Below are positions 55,315 to 64,000 of a DNA stretch of 64,000 nt, piece after piece. The position numbers and the translations under genes were made by a program. This DNA is from Platanthera guangdongensis (Eukaryota > Streptophyta > Magnoliopsida > Asparagales > Orchidaceae). The notes below the pieces were generated by a model. The model worked only from the letters and a program-made list of their open reading frames with translations, made no database searches and had not been told where the DNA came from. The DNA lies in the NCBI GenBank assembly GCA_039583875.1, contig CM077162.1, positions 110,393,808-110,457,807 on the forward strand. Reading direction: 5' to 3'. How positions within the stretch are numbered: position 1 is the stretch's first letter; each line of letters begins with the position of its first letter.

Positions 55315-56834
55315 TGATGAGTAAAAATTTTACACTGATTTTTGGACTCATCTGGGCCAGTTTTATCATCTTAGCACTGCACTTGAGAGCCATAACTGCT
55401 TATATTTGTTGACGAGCCTATTTCATGATTAAGTGCACTTTAGGCCCGTTTCTGTGTGCTTTATTTGTTTCTGTGTTTTTGTTGTTCTTTAGCCGTGTCT
55501 TGGGAATGTGGTGTGCACTTTTGGTGGCCTATCTGCCTCTTCTGCTGGTGCAGGGTTCGAGTGCGTGCCACGAAACCGCTCGGGAGACCGCGACGATATA
55601 GGAACACTGCACACGACCACTGGACTTACTGCGCAGGACCACTGGTCATGCGCCACCGATCGTGCGCATTATATTCTCATTTTTCCTAATTCTGCCCGGG
55701 TAATCGCACGAGCACTGGCCGTAGTGCGCACGACCACTAGTCGTGCTCCACTGCTCGTGCGCGTTTACCCCTTGCTTTCTGCAAATCTGTCCTATCCAAT
55801 CGCACGATCAGTTGATTTAGTGCGCACGACCACCGGTCGTACGCCACTGATCGTGTGCATATCTGCTAATGTTTCTATCCAGGTTACAGGTTTAATTGGA
55901 AATGGCACACGATCATCGACCTATAGTGCGCACGACCACTGGTCGTGCGCCACTGATCGTGCGCTCTGCTTTTGCTGCCTCCATATTTAAGGGCCTGCTC
56001 CGCGATTTAGGTGAAGGCCCGTCATTTTCTGGGATCGGGGAGTGCGCGGGAAGCGTCATTTTACTTCTCCAGCTGCTCCATCACCTCCACCTTCATCGGG
56101 AGTCCATAACCGGCTATTCTGAAGCTTTCCAAACCCTCCGGCGAAGCTCCCGGCCATTGACGACCTCAACTCCATGCTTTCCACTAGAGTTGGAGAAGAA
56201 GACAACCTAGAGAACAGAATCAAAGGCCTTCGAGGTGACAGCTCGTTGGTACCGGAAGCTTTCTCGGACTGAGCTCAGACGAGGATTGACAGCTTGCTAT
56301 TTCGGCCACGACCTGCGGTGGATCTTCACCCTCTATTGGTTTACTCCTCTTCCCCTTCCTCTGTTGTATGGAATGATATAACATTGTAATTAGCTACATG
56401 TTCTATTCTATATCTAATGGGATGTTTGTAGTTTTCTTATGCTTGTAAGTTGTGTGTGTGTGAATGCGCCTCGCCCACTCCACATCCACTCCATACCCTT
56501 GTTTCACCCGATTGCACTCCGCACAAGAACACTTCCACCCATTAGCTTTCCGGCCACTCGCCTAACCGAAGTTTGGCATCGCGGTCGATACACTCACCTC
56601 ACCTTGCAAAGCTGTGCCTTCGACCCGCATAGCTTTAATTAGTTTATTAGATCAACAACCACAATCTCTCAAGTCCACTTTTTACTCTTTTTCTAAGTAT
56701 AACCCTCATAACAATATTTTCTGAACTGTTGCCGCTCTATGCTAATTGCATTCCTCAAGAGACCGACACTCGGGGATTTATTCCCAAACTCTATTACTTG
56801 TGTGACCGGTGCGCTTGCCGATTTACACGCATCA
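55315..56834 (+). repeat. 3' LTR of the Athila-type element (1520 bp)
   Basis: TGATGAGTAAAAATT ... TTTACACGCATCA. Termini TGATG/CATCA and the preceding polypurine tract fit Athila. It interrupts a minus-strand ORF that resumes at 56835. GGAAG (56835-56839) is the predicted target duplication. Confidence 0.8.
55606..55972 (+). repeat. Palindrome array in the Athila LTR
   Basis: Four spaced copies (near 55606, 55722, 55819, 55926) of a hairpin with arms GCGCACGACCA and TGGTCGTGCGC separated by one base, each followed by CCACTGATCGTGCG. The copy at 55926 is perfect; others carry a few changes. Confidence 0.9.
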
Positions 56835-57036
56835 GGAAGCCCGCCTCGAAGTGGTCCAAGGGGATGGCGAGCTCCCCTTCTAGCATGAGGTTAACCCTGT
56901 CTTCGCTCCCAGGCTTCCGCGCGACGAACCCCGGCGGAATGAAGGTCTTGGTGATCGTGAGCAATTCCGCCTGCGTGAGCCGGCAGGTGGGAGGCGTGGT
57001 CCAGGAAGGTTTGCGCGCACTTGGAGCGACCTTCAC
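56835..57036 (-). pseudogene. ORF start resembling plant putative gypsy-type transposon domain, cut by Athila
   Basis: Minus-strand ATG at 57036; about 67 codons before the Athila LTR: RLTQAELLTITKTFIPPGF, ARKPGSEDR, AIPLDHFEAGF. The pattern 'LT..EL......IPP.F..R.PG..DR ... AG' fits the plant putative gypsy-type transposon domain family. A TATA box is about 160 bp upstream. The remainder should be on the far side of the Athila element, which is not found in this window. Confidence 0.55.
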
Positions 57037-57195
57037 TCTCTCCTGACTTCTAGAAGTTAAGAAGAGAGGAGAAAAAGGTCAGGGAGGCGGCAGCCTTTGT
57101 GCCGCAAGGATCAGAGAAAGAAGTTGACAGGGGGACGAAGGTTCAGAATGAAAGAAATAAATGACGGGAAGTAAATGAAGTAGGTGGATCGGCCT

Positions 57196-57203
57196 ATTTA
57201 TAG
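57196..57203 (-). promoter_or_regulatory. TATA box upstream of the ORF at 57036
   Basis: Minus strand TATAAATA in CTTCTATAAATAGGCC, the spacing expected for a promoter with a ~130-base leader. Confidence 0.55.
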
Positions 57204-57731
57204 AAGATACGGTAATTATGAGTTTTTTCTTAAAAAATACGGCGGGAGAACGGTCAAAGAGTCAACAAATCCGGACGTCTTGACTCCTCAATTTCCATCC
57301 TGCCTCGTCAGCTCTCCTTGGACTTGTAGGAAGCGAGAACCTCCAGGGAGGGCTAGGGAAAAGACAAACGATCTCAATGCGCATGGAGTATTGAGCAAGG
57401 CATATGAGTCAGGCATTCACAAAGTATCAAAGAGAGCATGAAAAAACAGGCGGGAAGGACATAGATACAAAGGGGGTCTCGCTACGCGAGAGTCCCCAAA
57501 CATCCATGATAAAAAATAATTATTATGATAATAATAAATAATACTTATAAAAATTGTCTGTTGCCGAAAGACGCAAGTGGTACAAAGGAGAAGGGTAGGC
57601 TGAGAAGATGGGTAAATAGGAGGTTAGCCCTATAGGGCTCAGTACGGAACCCACCACAAACAACCTAGTTCTCTCCTGCCAGACCTTGGAGGGACTCGAG
57701 GGTCGATGAAGGCCGTTAGGGTGGTCAACAC
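57204..57731. other. Spacer, nothing recognised
   Basis: No gene. Contains a short hairpin TCTCGC/GCGAGA (about 57477-57491) and an AT-rich stretch (57508-57560). Confidence 0.45.
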
Positions 57732-58856
57732 CTAGTTGGCTAGGCGGAGCTGATCTTGAATCCACGCGACGTGTCTTCTGGGGGATGTTTCGGAGGAAAG
57801 AGTGTCGTGGGATTTCGCCCCTCCAAGGAGGTAAGCGAAGTCCCACTCAACGATCTCTAGCCGCCGCTCCATCTTCTCGTTGATCCTCTTCACCACTGCA
57901 TAGTTAGCCCGTTGATGTCGCACAAGCTTTGACAGGACTACTGCAATCCTTTGCCTTCGTGCCTTGCTGCTTTTGAAGGCCTCGAGAAAGTCCTCCATCT
58001 CGCCGGCGGAGGGGAGGGGCGAGTCTTCCCCTTCTTCTTCTTCATCTTCGTCTCCTTCCCCTTTCACTTCTTTCTCCTTCGGCTCTGGAGGATAGATTTT
58101 GGTCAGCATATGAGGGAGAGAAAGAAAATTTGGGAGGTTCTCACATACCTGAAGAGCGATAGATACTCTCCCCCAATGGTTGGTGAGAAGGGCCGGGCTG
58201 GCCCTGCGAGCTTTTTCCAAAAATCAGATGGAGCGGCTTGCCCTGGCCCGGATGAAATGTCCTGCGCTCTGGGGTCTCGGTCTCACCTGGGGGGGAACAG
58301 AGACACCCTCTCTTACCGGAAGCTGAGATCCTGACGCGGGATCAGATGGCTCAGAGATAACCCCTCCGGCAGGGATGGCGTGATCGGGCGCCGGATAGGT
58401 GCGATCGGCCGGGGTATTGGGCTTGACAGCGCCCGTGACCAGTGATGCAGCCCCTGAAATGGATGGTGGACCCTCATTGTGAAGGCTGGTTGCCTCTATG
58501 TCATCCAGTAGAAAGTCGGCGACATCTCTTACCACCGTCCCCTGCGAGAAGAGTGGTACTTCAATACGCATCCGCGGTCAAGCTTTTTTACATTTTGCGT
58601 TAACAGGAAGGGCGAAGGGCGAGAAGGGTACCTCCGGCAGAGAAGAAGGGATCTTGTCACGGTTAGGAGTTAGGGTAGGTGGGGCTTGGTTCTCCTTCGG
58701 CAGGACTTGCCTGACTGACTTGGCCTTCTCCTTCTTCTTTGGGCAGGATCTCTCGCCGGCTGGCTTTTCGTCGGCTGGCTTCTCACTGACTGGCTTCTCG
58801 CCAGCAGACTTCTCCCTCTCTACCTTTAGCAGGCGGGCATCTTTCCCATCAGCCAA
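57732..58856 (-). pseudogene. Unrecognised minus-strand ORF, three pieces in one frame
   Basis: Pieces 58856-58578, 58571-58224 and 58220-57732 share a frame and are separated by single TGA stops, so this is either one decayed gene or one with introns I cannot place. Lys/Glu-rich repeats (SEKPADEKPAGE type) open it. A Pro/Ser-rich middle follows, then an acidic run (58010-58075, DEDEEEEGED) and a basic helical C-terminus (SKARRQRIAVVLSKLVRHQRANYAVVKR). The style resembles C-terminal parts of plant transposon-associated ORFs. Function unknown. Confidence 0.45.
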
Positions 58857-59173
58857 GGGGCAACCTTAGCATAGTTGGAGCGAGCCCACGCCTGGGCCGC
58901 ATAGAGGCTGTCCTGAAGCTCTTCCGAGAGTGGCTTCTCAGCATTTTTAGCACGCATTTTCATGGTCCGACAGAGGCTCAAGTAGAGATTAATGACGGAA
59001 GAGATGGCCTGAGAGACAAACTCGATTATGTATTTATAGGACGAAGGTGGGGTCCGCAAAAAGATTCCCTGCCAGGTCAGGTTGTACTCACCAAATATTT
59101 GGGGTTGGACGTGTCTTTCCGAGCGTAATGCTAGCTCGCAGAGAGCGGAGATTATGTACAACCCCATGTTCAT
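58826..59173 (-). pseudogene. Unrecognised minus-strand ORF, 115 aa
   Basis: MNMGLYIISALCELALRSERH, then a hydrophobic helix-like segment (YIIEFVSQAISSVINLYLSL) and SEELQDSLYAAQAWARSNYA. It overlaps the end of the next ORF in another frame and may be its 5' portion after a frameshift near 58850. No firm homology. Confidence 0.35.
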
Positions 59174-59289
59174 TAGGTGAGACCAAGATACTCCAAGGCC
59201 CCAGATTGAGCCAACTTTGGGCTTATAATTGGATCAAATAAGAAAGCGTGCGGGAGGGATCTCATCGTAAGTAGGCCGGAAGGCTCTCG

Positions 59290-59410
59290 CCCAGTGGTTG
59301 AGTAGCGTAATTCGTGGAATGCCAGTTCGCCGAGCTCAATTTGTCGAGCTGGAAGCGTAATTCATCAAATGACAGTTCATCGAGCTCAACTCATCGAGCT
59401 GGGCCTTTGA
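59290..59410 (+). repeat. Two imperfect ~50-bp repeats with TCGAGCT motifs
   Basis: GTAATTCGTGGAATG and GTAATTCATCAAATG units, each with CGAGCTCAA and TCGAGCTGG. Similar in kind to the LTR arrays of E and F. GGCGGG-rich fold-back sequence follows to 59650. Confidence 0.55.
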
Positions 59411-60120
59411 ATTAAGGTTTTGTTCGTCAAACACAGATGTTAGGCTCAGGCCATGGCGAAACCAGGGCGGGCGGAAAGGCTCCCGCCCTAGGCAGGATCA
59501 GGGGCTCACGCCTTAGGACGGCAGAAGCCCATCGGACCTCGACGCTGAGTGATGCCTCTCCACTCAATGTCCCTTCAGTCTTTTGGTTCCCGCCCGGGGT
59601 AGGCGGGAGGGCTCGCGCTTAGATCAAGCTGGGTTCCCGCGGAGCTCAGTAGTAAGGGCTTCCGCTAGATGGGACCCAGACCTAAAATTACCTAAACACC
59701 ACAAGTCTGTATTTAGCTCCTCAGAACAGTGGTGTTTGGCAATTGGCAGACCATCCCAGGGGCATTTTATTAATTTTATGGCAGCAAAAGTACGTTTTTT
59801 GCAGACCAGATATTGAAAATCTATAAATAGACCCACAGGATACCTCAGAAGGCAGATTTTCCTCATACTCACATTTTTGCCTTCTGGAGCTTTCTGAGGT
59901 ACTCCTAGCCAAACAATTGGCTTTGGAGGGGAAGCGCTCGGAGAATTTCCGGGTTAGTGAGGGGACCTCCCTGCTGAGTCTTAGGGTCAGTTTCCATTTC
60001 TTTAAGGCTAGTATTGGGCTGAGGTTTAGGAGAAATAGGTGTCGGTCACACCCCAAGGTCAGAACTCTCTTTGAGGCCAGTTTTTGGCTTCAACATTTCT
60101 GGTGGGACAAAGATTCTGTT
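59411..60120 (+). other. Unassigned region with a TATA box
   Basis: TATAAATA at 59822-59829 followed by a leader-like sequence. Possibly part of an LTR, but I cannot find its ends. No ORF of note. Confidence 0.4.
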
Positions 60121-60266
60121 GGATCAGAGACTGAAGTACCTATTGGATCAGAAGGATCTGAATATGTATTAGAGGAGGTGGATGAAGTTCTTTGGGGACT
60201 ACACCTTCAAGATACATTATATAGCGGGCAAAGGTAATGCACTTGTTGATTTGTTAAGTCATAGGG
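60121..60266 (+). pseudogene. Gypsy RNase H fragment
   Basis: About 48 codons: LKYLLDQKDLNMY, a stop, [28 protein letters not shown]. It matches T1 RNase H ([30 protein letters not shown]) with roughly 80 percent identity. No other pol domain on either side. It ends at the LTR edge at 60267. Confidence 0.85.
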
Positions 60267-63200
60267 TGTAAGACCCCCCTCCCCTTACCAAGGAGGTAAC
60301 CCGGTCTTATGCCCAGAACCGGCACCATACAGTGACACTAACAAACGGGCTAGTCAACACCGCAAGACGCTGATCCTGCTGGCTAGTGTGATCATTCAAC
60401 CTGTCGGCCAATCGAGAATAGAAGTATGCAAGTAGTAAGTAAAAATAGCAATTCCACAATATCACAGTACAAGATCATAGTATATATGAAACTGAAAAGT
60501 ACAATAATCCACAATGAGTACAGAAATGAGAGAAGGGCTTATGCCCTGTACATAGCAAATCAAATTTCTCTCTCACAAAACAAAACTATACAGAAGCAAA
60601 CTCTATCACAAGTACACTCATTCTCACCTGATGGTGAGCTGCAGTAGTAGTAGTAGTTGGTATCAGCTCCTCATGTCCTGCCACCTCGTCCTGCTGGTGG
60701 TGTTGGTGCTCCAGCTCCTTGAGCTCTTATTGTCACAACCGACTGTTAGTCATAAAGACTAAGCCATTTTGTCCTCGCATTACCCCCGCGACTCCTAGGT
60801 ACCGAGCGGGAGGACAAAGCGGAGAACAATATGGGGTATAAAAAGGAAAGTACGTGACAGTGAATCCATTCTATCATGGTATAGATTATCAATTGTATCT
60901 ATTAATTGGTAGTTCTATAAGGTACAAGTAGAGTATGTAGAAACAGTACTAAAAAGGAGTGTGGTGGCAGAAGGTAAACTAACTACTAGTAAGCTATTAT
61001 CACATAAGTACCTTAACTTATATGAATGTCCATACAAACTTATAAGTTAAGGTTTCACAAATGTAACTTATCATATAAAAGAGTCCATAATAATTTAAAT
61101 GATAAGGATCTGTGGTGCGTATGTCCTAAGTATGTATGTATGTTATGGTATGTGGGTTATAATTCATACAAGTGCAACTCACCCACTCGACTCTGTTATT
61201 ACAGACCTTTAGTTCCCACTTTTTGGAGGTAGCTTAACTCTCGGGTACCGCCTGTTGTGGTTACCGCAGCACTGAAGCGGGGTCTCCGCTTCCTAGGCGG
61301 GTATACATACTACCAAGCCTAGACCCTTCGTATGCCTCTAAAGGACACACCAGAGTCACCACGTACTAATGCTGACAAACCTGCCACACTTTTTGGTCAT
61401 GTGTGCGTTTTCTGGAATTGTCCTCCAGATCGCAGTATAAACCACCTACTGGCCCTCAATCTTCACACCTCACCAGAGTCACCGTACTGCCATCGGTGTG
61501 ACGATTGGTATAGTACCTCATAATCCTCCACTAATATGTTTATGCACATGCAAGTTATTTCCAATTCGAGCCTCCAGCTCACAGGACCAAACCCGTCCTG
61601 TAACCAAACATTCGAGCCTCCAGTTCGCAGGACTAAACCCTGTCTTGTATCCACCTCTAGCTCGCAAGACTAAAACATGTCTTGTATCCAAACATTCGAG
61701 CCTCCAGCTTGTAGGACTAAAACCCGTCTTGTATCCCTCCAACCCCAAATGGGTGAGTTTATCACTTTTTGCTCCTTTTCTCAAGAACAGTTACTTTTGT
61801 TTGGGTTTACCCATTATTAATACCCAGCTCTCAATGTTGCTTATGAGCGAAGCTAAAGACTTAAGGTATTTATTGGGAGAGCGACAGTCTTCCATCTGTC
61901 CCCGTTATAGTTATTCTTCTTGGGGTTTGCACTCTAATGCTCGTTGCTAAGTAATGACCTACTTGACTCCAACCATGGTTTCAACTTCCCAACACAGTTC
62001 TCAATCCAACTACCTATCATATACCCTATGATTCCTAGTGTTATATGTTACTTTTGCTAAGAGCAACCCATGACCTAATATTTACCCATATGAGACGACT
62101 TCCGACTCCTTGGGCCAAAGACCCCTAACTATTTATCATGGGTTTATCATATGCATGATATTAACCCTTCAGAATTTCATCAATTTTCTAATTATTTTGG
62201 GCCATAAATTAAATCATTTAATTAAGCGACCTATGTCACTTTGTACATGAACTACTATATCTAATGGTCCATGATATCCAAGTAAACTACCTATAGTTCA
62301 TCTAGGTTGACAATGACTATTAATTAAGAATCTTAATTTTTCCATTTGATTTACCATTCATTTTCTATTTATGATTAAATCCACAATGATTTCATTTTCC
62401 AAATGAAGTAAATATTCAACCAAAAATTCATAGAAAATTACTGGTGATCAACATTGCCATAAAAATACTCAAGACAAAAATTCAAAATCCTAACAAGTGA
62501 TTTGACCTTAAATAATTGCATGTGAACAATATTACAAAAATTCCACTACTAAGGTTTTATCATAATTAATCATCCAAAAATTCTTAAATAAATATACAAG
62601 GGTTTATGCCATAGAAATAAGAGACTGTGCATTTTTCCATAATTTTTCAAACTGTATTACTCCTACTTTTAATTTAATCCCAAAAAGGATAAAATTGTAA
62701 ATCTACAAAATACACAAGATACAACTCTCAAACAAGCTGACAACTTTTTCCAGAGATGTAAACTATCCTATTATGGCTTTTATCAAAATTACTGAATTTT
62801 ATAAGGTCAGTAGCCCTATTTCTCATTTGTATTTCTAAATGAGCATATTTTCCAATAATTCAAATTAATGGGATTTTTGATCCCAAAAAACCCAATCTTT
62901 CCCTGGGAGGTATATCTCATCCTTATGAGCCTCTGTCCAACATCTCATGGACATGCATTGAGCCAATTGGCTAATTTCCCATATTTATAGTTGGCACACC
63001 ATTTATAAATTTACCCCCACCATGCATGTTGGATTTTCCCAACATGTAGAGGTCCAAATGGTCTGAAACTTTTACCATGGTCATATAATGACCCAGTGGC
63101 CATGCCACCCAAATATGAGGGCATTTGGAGAAGGGAATCCCCCAATATTCCTTTTATTTAATAAATCAAATTTCTATATAAACTTTAGAAAAACTCCCCC

Positions 63201-64000
63201 CCCCCCCCCCCCAACCAAAAATTCTGATTTTTGGGCAGGGACTAAATCTAACATAGACACATGCATGGACAAAATTTCACTGCATGTGGACTTAGGATTT
63301 GACTTAGGAATCCATTTAAAATTCTACCCTAGCCTAGGAGCAGTCCTAGGATAACTGTCCTAAAGGGATCTACATTGCTCCAAATTACAAGTTTAGGATG
63401 TCAAATTAAAGGTGAGACCTAGATCGACCTTTTTCTTGTTGATGGTTTTCTCTGAATATGTATCTATAAGGCCTGAATTAGGCATGAAGAAGTGTTGTAT
63501 AAAATGTGATAGTAAATTAAATAACCTATAGTTAAACGCACATTAAATGGACGACATCCATTCATCTTCCCCAACCAGCCATCGGCCCAGATCATCCCGA
63601 CCTGGAGCACCTTGATCTCGTATATCCTCGGTAGTGTGCCTCCACCACCGCTGGCGAATATTTGCCACCACCTCCATTGAGGTGGTGGCTAGCGTTTCCC
63701 GACGACATGGTTGTCGGAGGTAGCTCCTCCGACGAACCCGAGCAAGAAGAAAAGCTATGTATTTCTCCCTCTTACTCTCATAGAATCGGGTTAAAATTGA
63801 GCCTGATATCTCTCCTAAAAAACTAGATGGCTAGCACCCAGGGTGGGTAGGAGAAACAGACCTGTAGCCGCGTTTGGCGGCGGGTTTGGTGGCGGTCAGC
63901 CATGACCGACACTGTCTCCAGCGAACTAACTTGTTTCCTGGTTTCTCCAGCTATCTCCTTGCTCCTGCTATTGATTTACACTCCTCTTGGCTCACTGAAG
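60267..64000 (-). repeat. G-related gypsy LTR, minus strand, runs off the window
   Basis: Plus strand TGTAAGACCCCC at 60267 is the reverse of the G LTR end (GGGTCTTACA). Collinear matches continue: GTCTTATGCCC (60333), CCCCGCGACTCCTAGG (60785), CTTATAAGTTAAGG (61038) and GAGGTAGCTTAACTCTCGGG (61226) against G 42650-41800. It has its own ~46-bp repeats (61567-61745). Homology to G fades after about 62000 and the 5' end is not reached. A C17 tract is at 63196-63212. I find no gene in 62000-64000. Confidence 0.7.
61567..61745 (-). repeat. ~46-bp tandem repeats in the G-related LTR
   Basis: Four imperfect units with CGAGCCTCCAGCT(C/T)...AGGACTAAAACC at 61567, 61613, about 61651 and 61697. They lie in the same relative position as the 56-bp GTTGGGCTGTG repeats of G. 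Confidence 0.7.

Noticed and set aside
55508..55990. 160-aa ORF in the Athila LTR
   Set aside because: It translates the GCACGACCACTGGTCGTGC repeats; there is no homology and it lies in an LTR.
63088..63354. 88-aa ORF with a poly-Pro run
   Set aside because: The prolines come from the C17 homopolymer; no other support.
1..64000. Search by eye for tRNA, rRNA, DNA transposons with terminal inverted repeats, and host genes
   Set aside because: No cloverleaf, rRNA core, transposase motif or multi-exon host gene could be supported; matches to initiator-Met tRNA are primer binding sites only.

Overview
This window looks like flowering-plant nuclear DNA made almost entirely of LTR retrotransposons. 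I see no host gene, tRNA, rRNA or bacterial-type feature. Evidence: Ty3/gypsy coding regions of the Tekay/Del type with a C-terminal chromodomain-like tail, Ty1/copia coding regions of the SIRE/Maximus type with an extra ORF after pol, an Athila-type ORF and LTR, and a Tat-like gag-only element. Primer binding sites match plant initiator-Met tRNA. Lineage names come from motif recognition, not from a search.

Layout. (1) 1-20096: a tandem Tekay-like array (called T1 here), LTR-internal-LTR-internal-LTR. The second internal copy is interrupted by a 3.5-kb gag-only element, H (13857-17345), with a 5-bp target duplication. (2) 20097-27851: minus-strand copia element A, whose second ORF is cut by T1. 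(3) 27852-31030: 5' end of minus-strand copia element B, whose gag is cut by A. (4) 31031-35075: 3' end of plus-strand copia element C, whose second ORF is cut by B. (5) 35076-36362: part of a minus-strand LTR, F, cut by C. (6) 36363-37870: 3' part of a plus-strand LTR, E, cut by F. Read this way, positions 1-37870 are the right half of a seven-level nest (E > F > C > B > A > T1 > H); the left halves should lie upstream of the window. (7) 37871-39326: spacer with a nine-unit, exactly 86-bp minisatellite. (8) 39327-48726: second Tekay-like element G with 3.4-kb LTRs, broken pol and a truncated 3' LTR. (9) 48727-56834: 3' part of an Athila-type element, with a 3.5-kb LTR-less copia fragment D inside its ORF. 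(10) 56835-59173: decayed minus-strand ORFs, the first resembling the plant putative gypsy-type transposon domain, with a TATA box. (11) 59174-64000: a gypsy RNase H fragment abutting a minus-strand LTR related to that of G and running off the window.

The gag reading frames of T1, H and B are open. Every pol is dead, mainly by TGG or CGA to stop transitions plus one frameshift shared by both T1 copies. T1 gag-pol appears to need two introns (122 and 76 bp), and G has a second one at the same gag-protease boundary.

The most unusual signal is a shared sequence habit: nearly every LTR family here, from both Ty1/copia and Ty3/gypsy, carries an array of short CpG-containing palindromes (GTGTCGACAC, TACTCGAGTA, GACACGGGCGTGTC, GCGCACGACCA/TGGTCGTGCGC) far beyond chance. 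In two copia copies the array also fills the spacer between pol and the second ORF.
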